From Pelagicoccus enzymogenes (lineage in GTDB: Bacteria > Verrucomicrobiota > Verrucomicrobiia > Opitutales > Opitutaceae), in assembly GCF_014803405.1 (NCBI RefSeq), contig NZ_JACYFG010000002.1, positions 426,488 to 490,487 on the forward strand: 64,000 nucleotides of DNA, given 5' to 3'. Positions 26,153 through 34,672 of this stretch are shown piece by piece. The first letter of the stretch is position 1, and each line of letters opens with the position of its first letter. The notes under the pieces were generated by a model. That model ran no database searches. It saw only the letters and a list, made by a program, of their open reading frames with translations, and had not been told where the DNA came from. Made by a program: the position numbers and the translations under genes.

Positions 26153-27013
26153 CTAGGCCTGGACCGGCTCTTTCTTCGTGTAGAGAGCCGAGAGAATGTC
26201 GCGCAAGCGATTCCGCATTTCCGTGCGAGGAACGATCTGGTCGATCAAGCCACGCTGGAAAAGGAACTCCGCCGACTGGAAGCCTTCCGGCAATTCCTCG
26301 TTGGTGGTTTCCTTGATCACTCGAGCGCCGGCGAAACAGATGCGAGCGCCAGGCTCCGCCAAAATCACGTCGCCCAAAGTCGCAAAACTCGCCGTCACGC
26401 CACCCGCCGTCGGGTCGGTCAAAATCGAAATGAAAGGAACCTTAGCTTCCGCTAGCTTGCCAAGAGCGGCGCTGGTCTTCGCCATTTGCATCAAGCTGAG
26501 GATACCCTCCTGCATGCGAGCTCCGCCAGAGGCCGAAACGACGATGCAGGGAATCTTCTCCTTGATGGAGAGCTCGATGGCGCGAGTGATCTTCTCACCC
26601 GCCACCGAACCGAGCGAACCGCCGGCGAACTGGAAATCGAAAACCGCGATTGAGACGGGAATCCCATGGATCGTCCCCTTCCCGCTTACGATAGAATCGT
26701 TTTCGCCGGTCTTCTTCTGATAGGCCTCGAGTCGGGCCGGATACGGCTTGGAGTCGACGAATTCCAAGGGATCGCCCGCGACGAGGTCCTTCTCCAGCTC
26801 GGTGAAGCTGCCTTCGTCAAGCAAGTGGCCGATGCGCTTGCGAGCCGTGATGGGGAAGTGGTAGCCGCTCTTGGGAACCACGTTCTGGTTTTGCTCCAGT
26901 TCCTTATTGTAGATGATGTCGCCAGAAACGGGACACTTCTTCCACATGCCCTGCGGAATGTCCTTCTTTTTGACGATAACGGTCGAATACTTCGGTTTTT
27001 GGAAAAGCGCCAT
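26153..27013 (-). CDS. accD: Acetyl-CoA carboxylase carboxyltransferase subunit beta, zinc ribbon lost
   Basis: 286 residues. It forms the carboxyltransferase with AccA and moves carboxyl from biotin to acetyl-CoA in fatty acid synthesis. The crotonase-like core is intact ([25 protein letters not shown], then [10 protein letters not shown] and [12 protein letters not shown]). The N-terminal zinc ribbon, normally four cysteines in two CPxC pairs, reads KKCPVSGD and NVVPKSGYH here: only Cys27 remains, with Ser30, Val46 and Ser49 at the other positions. The shape of the ribbon is otherwise kept. accA is not in the window. Confidence 0.93.
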   Translation of the reverse strand: MALFQKPKYSTVIVKKKDIPQGMWKKCPVSGDIIYNKELEQNQNVVPKSGYHFPITARKRIGHLLDEGSFTELEKDLVAGDPLEFVDSKPYPARLEAYQKKTGENDSIVSGKGTIHGIPVSIAVFDFQFAGGSLGSVAGEKITRAIELSIKEKIPCIVVSASGGARMQEGILSLMQMAKTSAALGKLAEAKVPFISILTDPTAGGVTASFATLGDVILAEPGARICFAGARVIKETTNEELPEGFQSAEFLFQRGLIDQIVPRTEMRNRLRDILSALYTKKEPVQA

Positions 27014-27062
27014 GGTGATTGAGCAATGAGTTTTGGATGCGGCCGGTTCGCCAGAAAAAAAG

Positions 27063-27830
27063 CTAGCCGTGCCCGATGGTCAAAACGTCTATCGACCGAG
27101 CTCCCGCACGCCGCAGAGCTGCGGCGCATGCATTGACAGTGGAACCTGTGGTGAAGACGTCATCTACAATAATATAGCGTTGGGCGGGGTCTATGGCACG
27201 CTTTTGGCGCAATGAAAAGGCATTTTTGAGGTTCCGAATCCGCTGCTTCCGGTCGAACTGGGTCTGCGAAACCGTATCGACGCTGCGGACTAGCAGGTCC
27301 TCGAAGCGACAATCCGGCAAGGTCTCCAAGAGCATACGCACGAGCAACTCGCTCTGGTTGTAGCCCCTCTCCCGCTGCTTGCGAGGGTGCAGCGGTACCG
27401 GCACCAATACGGCATCTCCCGCAAAACGAGCCAGTCCCGGGGCTGTCGCCGCCAGCTCCCGCAAGTCGCGCAAGGCCCATAGCCCCTGCTTGTACTTGAG
27501 AGCGTAAATGAGTTCCCGCAGAGGTCCGCGAAACAAGGCGATCGACCAGCCCTGGCCGAATGCCGGCTGGAGGTGCTCGCAGTGCATGCAATGGCCGTGA
27601 GATTCGGAATCGCCAAAAAACGGAAATCCGCAAGTCAAGCACTTGGGATCCTCTATGAGCTGCAGTCGCGGTTGGCAGCTTCGACAAATCCCAGAGAAAC
27701 GGGACTCCTCCACCGCCTCGCCGCATCCCGCGCACTGGCTGGGAAAAGCCGTCTCCAAGACGGGGTCGAAAAGGCGGCGAAAAATGCGGGGCAGGTTCAA
27801 GGGTACAAAAAAGGCTTCCCGTGAAAACAC
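27063..27830 (-). CDS. ComF family phosphoribosyltransferase-like protein
   Basis: 255 residues from a GTG at 27830. That codon lies inside the cysK terminator hairpin, so a TTG at 27797 is a credible alternative. The N-terminal zinc-ribbon part has CAGCG, CRSC, CLTCG and CMHC pairs. The C-terminal domain has the PRPP-binding motif [17 protein letters not shown] and the family motif [19 protein letters not shown]. ComF/GntX proteins take part in DNA uptake in some bacteria; elsewhere the role is unknown. The pilus-like genes at 12.8-16 kb are a possible but unproven link to competence. Confidence 0.85.
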   Translation of the reverse strand: MFSREAFFVPLNLPRIFRRLFDPVLETAFPSQCAGCGEAVEESRFSGICRSCQPRLQLIEDPKCLTCGFPFFGDSESHGHCMHCEHLQPAFGQGWSIALFRGPLRELIYALKYKQGLWALRDLRELAATAPGLARFAGDAVLVPVPLHPRKQRERGYNQSELLVRMLLETLPDCRFEDLLVRSVDTVSQTQFDRKQRIRNLKNAFSLRQKRAIDPAQRYIIVDDVFTTGSTVNACAAALRRAGARSIDVLTIGHG

Positions 27831-27838
27831 AGGAAGCC
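27806..27838 (-). terminator. Terminator of cysK
   Basis: GGCTTCC (27832-27838, minus sense) and GGAAGCC (27813-27819) form a 7-bp stem with a 12-base loop, followed by six T residues. It lies 23 bases after the cysK stop and overlaps the predicted GTG start of the comF-like gene. Confidence 0.8.
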
Positions 27839-27861
27839 CCCGGAAAAATCAACCGTTCGCT

Positions 27862-28821
27862 CTACTGAGCCGTTGCGGCAGCCGCCGCGACCCGAGCCTT
27901 CTCGCCGAGAGGGGTGGAGATGTAGCGTTCGCCAGCGCTGCACGCGACTGTGACGATCATCTTGCCAGCCATCTCCGGACGCTTCGCCAGCTGCAAGGCG
28001 GCCCAAACGTTCGCTCCAGAGGAAATGCCACAGCTGATGCCTTCCTTGAGAGCCAACTCCTGAGCAGTCGCGAAGGCGTCGTCGTTTTCGACCGTGATCA
28101 CCTCGTCGATGATGTCCTTGTTGCAATTCTTCGGAATGAAGCCGGCCCCAATTCCTTGGATCTTGTGCGGACCGGGCTGGCCACCAGAGATAACCGGGCT
28201 GTTAGCCGGCTCCACTGCTACGGTCGTAATCGCCTTGCGGCTCTTGATGACCTCGGAAACGCCGGTGATGGTGCCGCCTGTGCCCACGCCCGCCACGAAA
28301 GCGTCGATCTTGCCTTCCGTCGCTTCCCAAATTTCTTCCGCAGTGGTCTGGCGGTGAACCTCTGGGTTGGCAGGGTTTTCGAACTGCTGCGGCATGAAAG
28401 CCTTCTCGCCGTACTCGGCCACCAGCTCCGTAGCGCGAGCGATCGCGCCGGGCATCCCTTTAGGTCCTGGAGTCAAAACAAGTTCCGCGCCCAACATGCC
28501 GAGCAGGACGCGTCGCTCCATGGACATCGTTTCCGGCATAGTGAGGATCAGGCGATAACCGCGAGCCGCCGCGATGAACGCAAGAGCGATCCCCGTGTTG
28601 CCCGAAGTCGGCTCGATGATGATCGACCCTTCGCCCAGCTTGCCCTCCTTTTCGGCGGCCTCGATCATCGCCTTGCCGATACGGTCCTTGACGCTGGAGA
28701 GCGGGTTGAAGAACTCACACTTGACGTAGACGTCAGCAACGCAGCCTTCCGTGAGGCGGTTGAGCTTGATGAGCGGGGTATTGCCAATCGCGGCAGTGAT
28801 ATCAGGGAATGCTTTAGCCAT
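27862..28821 (-). CDS. cysK: Cysteine synthase (O-acetylserine sulfhydrylase)
   Basis: 319 residues, PLP enzyme that makes cysteine from O-acetylserine and sulfide. The PLP lysine is Lys45 in [13 protein letters not shown]. The substrate loop [13 protein letters not shown] and the phosphate-binding GTGGTITGV are intact. The C-terminus matches CysK more than CysM in length and in the [13 protein letters not shown] segment. A 16-bp palindrome overlaps its apparent -35 box, and the -10 lies so close to the ATG that the mRNA would be almost leaderless. It has its own terminator, so it is a single-gene unit. Confidence 0.95.
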   Translation of the reverse strand: MAKAFPDITAAIGNTPLIKLNRLTEGCVADVYVKCEFFNPLSSVKDRIGKAMIEAAEKEGKLGEGSIIIEPTSGNTGIALAFIAAARGYRLILTMPETMSMERRVLLGMLGAELVLTPGPKGMPGAIARATELVAEYGEKAFMPQQFENPANPEVHRQTTAEEIWEATEGKIDAFVAGVGTGGTITGVSEVIKSRKAITTVAVEPANSPVISGGQPGPHKIQGIGAGFIPKNCNKDIIDEVITVENDDAFATAQELALKEGISCGISSGANVWAALQLAKRPEMAGKMIVTVACSAGERYISTPLGEKARVAAAAATAQ

Positions 28822-28830
28822 AATACTTGG

Positions 28831-28881
28831 TTATATGGGTTTCTGACTTACCTTAGTCAACAATTGTTGACGCCAAGGTAA
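28831..28881 (-). promoter_or_regulatory. cysK promoter with palindromic operator
   Basis: A perfect 16-bp palindrome GTCAACAATTGTTGAC (28856-28871) is flanked by TTACCTT (28848-28854) and its inverse AAGGTAA (28875-28881). On the minus strand the palindrome's end forms a -35 TTGACT (28860-28855). A -10 candidate (CATATA or TATAAC, about 28830-28837) follows at 17-19 bp. A repressor bound here would block the promoter. The regulator is unknown. Confidence 0.6.
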
Positions 28882-28953
28882 TGAGGTTTGCCGATACTCT
28901 CCCCCCCCCAAGTCGACAGCCAGGACGGGAGGCATCCCAAAGGCCGCCCAAAG

Positions 28954-30039
28954 CTAAACGCATTCTGCAACCGCGAACAGCGAATCCGCTTCGTCGCCAT
29001 CGTCGCATCCCAGGCTACCCGCCTCCGCGAACCAACGTGGCATCGCGCCGAGAATGCTCAGATTGATACAGGTTCGAACGACCTTGCTTCGCCTGGCTTC
29101 TCCATCTTCGACGTTCAGCAACTCGCTTTCAATCGAATCCCCCATCCGTATCACTAAATCGAATACAGTCTTCAGACGAACAATTCGGCTACGCATGTTC
29201 GTGTCTGCAAGCGTCGCATTCTCTTCACCGACTTCATTCAATAGAACCAAACTCTGAAACACCGTTTGGCTCATCCACTCACGCTCCTTTCGGTAAACAA
29301 GCAGGAAACGCGACCCCACTTGACGGTACCCCTCCATCAGCTCGTTTACGGACTCCATCCGAAGACGGGAAATAACCTGAGCCAGGCCCAAGGCCGGACC
29401 ATGCTCCCCATCCCGCTCCCGACCTTCGAAAGACTTGGGATTCAAGTTCTGGTAGGAACGCCACGATTCGCTGGCCTGATGGATTCGCATTCCGATCTCC
29501 GAGACCCCAAGGTATCCCAAATCGCTTTCCCAAGGCATCCATTGTTCGCCGATAACGCGACGCCACTCCTCCGCGCTAGCTGCGACGCCCATGTCCCTGG
29601 GCAGCTTGGAGGCCTTCGAGATATCTGTGGTCACCTGATCCAACGCAACCCGGCTTGAAGCGACCAATTCACGCAGTTTGCCCGGAATCTCGTCCAGAAC
29701 GTTCTGGTAGAACTCGAACGCGCTCCGCTCCAATCGCTCCCTCTCCTCCTCAAAACGAAGAACCCGGGCTTCCACGTAGCGAGCCTTGTCTTCTTCCATT
29801 CCCGTTAGGTCTCTTCTTGAAAGAGCGCGACCTGGGGAAGCATTGCGAATCGCCAGAAAGACAGTCGCTCCGGCCACGACGCAAAAGGCCAATGCAGCCA
29901 CGACTCCCGTCACGCTGGACAAGAGCTCCGGAGCGAGCATTTTTAAGGCCCCCAGCATCCCTGCCGCGAAAACAACAGCAATCAAGCTGGCGCCGCCTGT
30001 TTCCTTAGGCGGGCTGTCCGTCTCATCCCTCGATACCAT
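28954..30039 (-). CDS. Unknown membrane protein, two helices plus long helical cytoplasmic domain
   Basis: 361 residues from the ATG at 30039, which has a GAGG-type ribosome site upstream; an open frame to 30099 would add 20 hydrophobic residues. Two membrane segments lie at about 17-40 and 43-66 of the shorter form. They are followed by a strongly charged region (EEDKARYVEARVLRFEEERERLE) that should be coiled coil, and a helical domain with EWRRVIGEQWMPWESDLGYLGVSEIG and YRKEREWMSQTVFQSLVLLNEVGEEN. I recognise no known family. The gene stands alone between cysK and the SDR-photolyase pair; no function is proposed. Confidence 0.7.
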   Translation of the reverse strand: MVSRDETDSPPKETGGASLIAVVFAAGMLGALKMLAPELLSSVTGVVAALAFCVVAGATVFLAIRNASPGRALSRRDLTGMEEDKARYVEARVLRFEEERERLERSAFEFYQNVLDEIPGKLRELVASSRVALDQVTTDISKASKLPRDMGVAASAEEWRRVIGEQWMPWESDLGYLGVSEIGMRIHQASESWRSYQNLNPKSFEGRERDGEHGPALGLAQVISRLRMESVNELMEGYRQVGSRFLLVYRKEREWMSQTVFQSLVLLNEVGEENATLADTNMRSRIVRLKTVFDLVIRMGDSIESELLNVEDGEARRSKVVRTCINLSILGAMPRWFAEAGSLGCDDGDEADSLFAVAECV

Positions 30040-30297
30040 AACTCTTATCCCTCTGTTCCAAAATGCCAGCGCGAGCGCGCAAGCAGATGATAGTACCAAA
30101 CTTCGATCGCTAACGGCAATCGAGTGATAAGCCTAAAAACAGCGCTCTGACTCGCCAATACCGCCCTGCTCCGGCATGGATACAACTCAAAGCGAAACGG
30201 GAAAATGCATGGCCGGACGGGTTGATCATCCTAAATCGAATCAAGCCCAACTGGGGCGTCTGCCCCAAGTCCGCCGCTAGCCCGAACGGTCGAGAGC

Positions 30298-31644
30298 TCA
30301 AATCACTTTCGAGAACAGAGCCCGTAAATCCGGCAAAACGAAGGAGTACCCCACAGACTCCAAGACTCCGGGCTTGGCATGGATACTGGAAAGCAAGGCC
30401 TCGTCGGCCATTTCGCCTAGGAGCGCGCTCAGGGCGAAACGAGGGGCCGGCAAGAAGGCCGGGCGCTTCAGGGCTTGCCCTAACGCTCTGGCGAAATCCT
30501 TTTGGCGAACCACTTGGGGAGCCACCAGGTTTACCGGCCCGCTAGCGTTTTTGGCAAACAAGAGCCAGTTGACCGCACCGATCCAATCTTCCAGGCCAAT
30601 CCAAGGAAACCACTGTTCTCCGCTTCCTAGAGGTCCTCCAGCCCCCAATCGAAAGGCAGGAAGCATCTTGGGCAAAGCACCCCCGCGCGGATCGATAACG
30701 ACTCCGGTGCGCAAGAGGCAGACTCGCGTATCCAAAGACTCAGCGCGCGCCGCCGCCGCCTCCCACGCTTCACACAATTCTGCCAGGAAGCCTTCGCCAC
30801 GCGGCGAGTCCTCGCTGAAAACAGCCTCCGGGTCGCTCCCGTATATGCCAATGCCCGACCCGCTCAGCAAAACTGAAGGCGGCCTTTCAAGTCTGCCTAG
30901 AGCTTCCACTAAAAACGTAGTCGCATCCACTCGACTCGACCAGAGTCGCTTCTTCCGTTCCTCGGTCCAACGCCCCGAGGTCAGGTTTTCCCCCGCAAGA
31001 TGAACGACCGCATCCAAACCTTCGAGACGAGCCAGCTCAATTTCTCCGGCAGCTGGATCCCAACGAATGTCGGACTCGCTGCGCTTGTTGCGAGTCACGA
31101 TAAAAACGTCATGGCCCTGGGCTTCCAAGAGGGCTCTAAGCTGCGTACCCAAAAAACCACTACCACCCACAATCGCAACCTTAAGCGTTTCGAAACGCGG
31201 GATGGATTGCCTGAGAACTTGGTCGCGGCGCGTTATCCAATGACGGTAAGCAAAGCCTTTCTCGAGCTCGCCTCTCGCAACGGACTCCCCCAAACCGCCA
31301 AGCGGAAGCTCAAACTCGATCTCGTCCACCAAATCGCATTGCCCATCCCCGGTTGGCTCGAATCGGTGTCGGTGCTTCCAACTCTTGAACGGTCCCTTCT
31401 CCTGCACATCCGTAAATCCTAGTCCTGCATCGCACTCGGTGTGCAACGCATGCCAGGTTCGCTTGCCGATCGGGGTACTCATCTTCAGCTCGATTCGCTT
31501 TCCCTTCGCAAGTCCCGGGTCCTCCTTCACCACCTCCATCTCCTGCCATGGCGGGCACAAGCGAGCAAACGCTCCGGGACGCCCGTGCCAATTGAACAGT
31601 TCCTGGGCGGAGACAGGCATCGAACTACGTTTTTCAAACTTCAT
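30298..31644 (-). CDS. TIGR01777-type protein: SRPBCC domain fused to SDR epimerase
   Basis: 448 residues from the ATG at 31644, 5 bp after the photolyase stop. The N-terminal 150 residues form a START/SRPBCC ligand-binding domain (FEKRSSMPVSAQELFNWHGRPGAF at the start, HRFEPTGDGQCDLVDEIEFELP later). The rest is an extended SDR with the nucleotide motif VAIVGGSGFLGTQLRALLE and VVHLAGENLTSGRW, characteristic of TIGR01777 epimerases (YfcH type). The fused form and its link to a photolyase gene occur in many bacteria. The substrate is unknown. Confidence 0.88.
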   Translation of the reverse strand: MKFEKRSSMPVSAQELFNWHGRPGAFARLCPPWQEMEVVKEDPGLAKGKRIELKMSTPIGKRTWHALHTECDAGLGFTDVQEKGPFKSWKHRHRFEPTGDGQCDLVDEIEFELPLGGLGESVARGELEKGFAYRHWITRRDQVLRQSIPRFETLKVAIVGGSGFLGTQLRALLEAQGHDVFIVTRNKRSESDIRWDPAAGEIELARLEGLDAVVHLAGENLTSGRWTEERKKRLWSSRVDATTFLVEALGRLERPPSVLLSGSGIGIYGSDPEAVFSEDSPRGEGFLAELCEAWEAAAARAESLDTRVCLLRTGVVIDPRGGALPKMLPAFRLGAGGPLGSGEQWFPWIGLEDWIGAVNWLLFAKNASGPVNLVAPQVVRQKDFARALGQALKRPAFLPAPRFALSALLGEMADEALLSSIHAKPGVLESVGYSFVLPDLRALFSKVI

Positions 31645-31649
31645 CGGGA

Positions 31650-33062
31650 TCAAGACTTCATTGCGGCATAAGCGTCCAGAGCTGCCTGCCGCGCCTTAGC
31701 ATGCTCAACGATCGGCCAAGGGTAAGTATTGCCCAATTCGATACCCGCCTTCTCCAGCAATTCGCCTGGCGCCTCCCATGGCTTGAAGAGGTACTTGTCG
31801 GGCAGGTCCGCGATTTCAGGAACCCACTTGCGGGTGTAAGCTCCCTCTCCATCGAATCGCTCGCCTTGGGTGATCGGATTGAAAATCCGGAAATAGGGAG
31901 CCGCGTCCGCTCCACAACCCGCGACCCATTGCCAGCCCATCGTGTTGTTGGCGAGGTCCGCGTCCACCAGCGTATCCCAAAACCAGTCCGCCCCTGCCTG
32001 CCAAGGCTGCAGCAGGTGTTTCACTAAAAACGACGAAGCGATCATTCGCACACGATTATGCATCCAACCGGTTTTCCAAAGCTCGCGCATTCCTGCATCC
32101 ACGATCGGATAGCCAGTCATGCCCTTCTGCCAAGCCCTCAGCAAGGAAGCGTCTTTCTTCCAAGGAAACGAGGCGAATTCCGGCCGCAATGGCTTTTCTG
32201 GAGTATCCGAAAAATGGAACATCAAATGGTGGGCAAACTCTCGCCAAGCGATCTGCCGCAGGTACGGCTCGTGCTTTTCGCGGTCCATGCGATGCCAAAC
32301 TTGGTTTGGGGAAAGCTCTCCAAAGTGCAGGTGCGGCGAGAGCTTGGAGACGCCGCGAACCGATGGCGTGTCGCGCTTACCAGCGTAATGGTTTACCGGA
32401 CCATCAGCAAAACCTTCCAAAGCCTCTACCGCGCCCCGTTCCCCTGGCGTCCACTCTTTCTCAAAACCGTCCGCCCAGTCACGCTTAGGCAATAGCTTAC
32501 AGGACCCTAAAGACTCGCTCGCCGGCCACGACTTCGGCGCCGCAAGCGAGGTCGGCTTTTCCAGCGGATCCCGCGTACTCAAGTTCTGGATATGCTTCCA
32601 GAAAGGAGTAAAAACCTTGAACGGGGAACCGGACTTGTTTTCCACGCTCAAGGGCGACTGCAGCAGCGAGCCATTGAAGCTGCGAACCATGACTCCAGCC
32701 TCAGCCAAGGATTTCTTGATCTCAGTGTCTCGGGCTACAATAGCCGGCTCGAAGCGACGGTTCCAAAAAACGCCGTCGGCTCCCGTTTCGCGACAGAGCT
32801 CCAAGAGCGCGTCGCGCGACGCTCCTCTCCTGAGCAGCAAACGAGATCCCACGCCTTCCAGATCCTCCGCCAAAGACGCAAGCGAGTGGTGCAGCCACCA
32901 TTTGCTAGCGCCTCCGTCCGGCCAGCTCCCCTCTCCCCCATCGTCCAAGATGTAGACCGGCAGCACCGGCTGGCCGCTCTCCACCGCACGTTGAAGGGCT
33001 GGATTGTCGGCTAGCCGCAAATCGCGGCGAAACCACAAGATAACCGGCTTTTGCTCAGGCAT
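31650..33062 (-). CDS. Deoxyribodipyrimidine photolyase (class I cryptochrome/photolyase)
   Basis: 470 residues from the ATG at 33062; the upstream frame to 33098 lacks conservation. The N-terminal antenna domain begins VILWFRRDLRLADNPAL. The FAD-binding helical domain has WKTGWMHNRVRMIASSFLVKHLL, then DTLVDADLANNTMGWQWVAGCGADAAPYFRIFNP, the diagnostic C-terminal signature of CPD photolyases. It repairs UV-induced pyrimidine dimers using light. It forms a two-gene unit with the TIGR01777 protein downstream. Confidence 0.93.
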   Translation of the reverse strand: MPEQKPVILWFRRDLRLADNPALQRAVESGQPVLPVYILDDGGEGSWPDGGASKWWLHHSLASLAEDLEGVGSRLLLRRGASRDALLELCRETGADGVFWNRRFEPAIVARDTEIKKSLAEAGVMVRSFNGSLLQSPLSVENKSGSPFKVFTPFWKHIQNLSTRDPLEKPTSLAAPKSWPASESLGSCKLLPKRDWADGFEKEWTPGERGAVEALEGFADGPVNHYAGKRDTPSVRGVSKLSPHLHFGELSPNQVWHRMDREKHEPYLRQIAWREFAHHLMFHFSDTPEKPLRPEFASFPWKKDASLLRAWQKGMTGYPIVDAGMRELWKTGWMHNRVRMIASSFLVKHLLQPWQAGADWFWDTLVDADLANNTMGWQWVAGCGADAAPYFRIFNPITQGERFDGEGAYTRKWVPEIADLPDKYLFKPWEAPGELLEKAGIELGNTYPWPIVEHAKARQAALDAYAAMKS

Positions 33063-33146
33063 GCCCCAATCATGCGACCGGGCACGCATTGAGAACAAGG
33101 TTTAACTCCGGCGAAGGGCTTGTTTTTCAATAAGTTACGAACTAGT

Positions 33147-34586
33147 TCAAATACTGTCGAGGTAGAGAGATTCGTACTCGGTCGTCACGCGCTTCCAAGA
33201 AAAGTCCCGTTTCATAGCCCGCTTGATCGCGTGCACGAAATCTTTCTCATTCCCGTAAAGCTCCAGCGAAGCCTCCAAGCCCGCGGCCAAACCATCGTTG
33301 TTCGCCTCAAAAACGAAACCGGTGCCGTTCTCGGGATCGCTTACGATATCGATGACCGTATCCTTCAAGCCGCCCACCCCAGAAACCAAGGGCAAGGTGC
33401 CGTAGCGCTGACTGTACATCTGATTGAGGCCGCACGGCTCGAAAATCGAAGGCATGATGAAGAAATCCGATCCCGCTTCCACGAGATGCGACATCTCCTC
33501 GTCGAGAACGATGCACACCGCAATGTGTTCGGGGTAGCTTTTCGCAAAGCGCTTGAGCGCCTTCTCGTAGTTAGGGTCACCCTTACCCAAAAGCACCAAG
33601 CGGCAGTCGTTCTTCACGAAGAAGCTCATTTGCTTCAGCAGGAGGTCGATGCCCTTTTGCTGGGTGAGGCGAGCAACCACTCCATAAACCGGACCTTCGC
33701 CTTTCGCGAGGCCAACCTTCTTCAGCAAGGTTTCCTGGCAGTCCTGCTTCCCGGATAGATCCGAAGCGTTGTAGTGATTGATCAAATACGGATCCTTCTG
33801 CGGATTCCAAACCTCAGTATCGATCCCGTTTGCAATGCCGACGAGATCCTCCTCCCGCACCTTCAAGGCGCCCTCCAGGCCGCAGCCAAACTCTGGCGTC
33901 AAAATTTCGCGGGCGTAGTTAGGGCTCACCGTCATGATCTTGTCCGCGAAGAAGATTCCGCCTTTGATCATGCTTATCTGCTCATAAAACTCGAGACCGT
34001 CGATCCCGTTGAACTCCTTAGGCAAGTTGGTAAACTTGAAGGACGAGCGCGGATAAAGCCCCTGAAACGCTAGGTTGTGGATAGAGAAAAAGGTTTTGAG
34101 CGCCAGCGACTTGCCCGTCTCCTGTTCCGCCATGCGCAAGAAGAGCGGCAACAACCCAGTCTGCCAGTCGTGGCAATGCAAAATATCCGCCTTGATTTCG
34201 AGCAAGCGCATCGCCTGCACGACCGCCTTGCTGAAGTAGATGAAACGACGGTCGTTGTCGTCGTAGTCGCGCTCGCGCGTCCCGTACAAATTCGTACGAT
34301 CGAAAAATTCGTCCCGGCGGATGATGTAAAGCGTCTGGCGACGCCCCAAAGTAAGGGCCCAAACCTCTCCCCTGAGAAATTGCTCGCCTAACTCGACTTG
34401 CAGCACCACCTTCAACTTAGCGCTCTCGAATTCCTTCGATTCGATGATCTTTCGATATCCAGGAAGGAAAAACGAAACCTCGTGCCCTACACCGGCCAGC
34501 GACTTGAAGAGGGAACCGCAGACGTCTGCCAAGCCCCCGGTTTTCACATAAGGGAACATCTCGCTTGCTGCATGAACTATTTTCAT
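33147..34586 (-). CDS. glgA: Glycogen (starch) synthase, ADP-glucose type
   Basis: 479 residues from the ATG at 34586, preceded by AGAGGA at a good distance, one of the clearest ribosome sites in the window. It is a GT5-family, GT-B-fold enzyme that extends alpha-1,4-glucan from ADP-glucose. The N-terminal KTGGLADVCGSL motif holds the ADP-glucose Lys15. The C-terminal half has VARLTQQKGIDLL, FIMPSIFEPCGLNQMYSQRYGTLPLV and a GTGFVF stretch typical of GlgA. It is divergent from rnr across an 86-bp gap. Confidence 0.95.
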   Translation of the reverse strand: MKIVHAASEMFPYVKTGGLADVCGSLFKSLAGVGHEVSFFLPGYRKIIESKEFESAKLKVVLQVELGEQFLRGEVWALTLGRRQTLYIIRRDEFFDRTNLYGTRERDYDDNDRRFIYFSKAVVQAMRLLEIKADILHCHDWQTGLLPLFLRMAEQETGKSLALKTFFSIHNLAFQGLYPRSSFKFTNLPKEFNGIDGLEFYEQISMIKGGIFFADKIMTVSPNYAREILTPEFGCGLEGALKVREEDLVGIANGIDTEVWNPQKDPYLINHYNASDLSGKQDCQETLLKKVGLAKGEGPVYGVVARLTQQKGIDLLLKQMSFFVKNDCRLVLLGKGDPNYEKALKRFAKSYPEHIAVCIVLDEEMSHLVEAGSDFFIMPSIFEPCGLNQMYSQRYGTLPLVSGVGGLKDTVIDIVSDPENGTGFVFEANNDGLAAGLEASLELYGNEKDFVHAIKRAMKRDFSWKRVTTEYESLYLDSI

Positions 34587-34672
34587 AGATTCCTCTGTCC
34601 TAGGGATTAGGGGCGCAAATCCAACAACAATCTGACCGCCCAAAGGCCAAACATCGGCCAATTACTAGATAA

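Noticed and set aside
28901..28909. Run of nine C residues upstream of cysK
   Set aside because: Considered as a phase-variable tract. It is upstream of the promoter candidate and outside any coding frame, so there is no clear switch; one tract is weak evidence.
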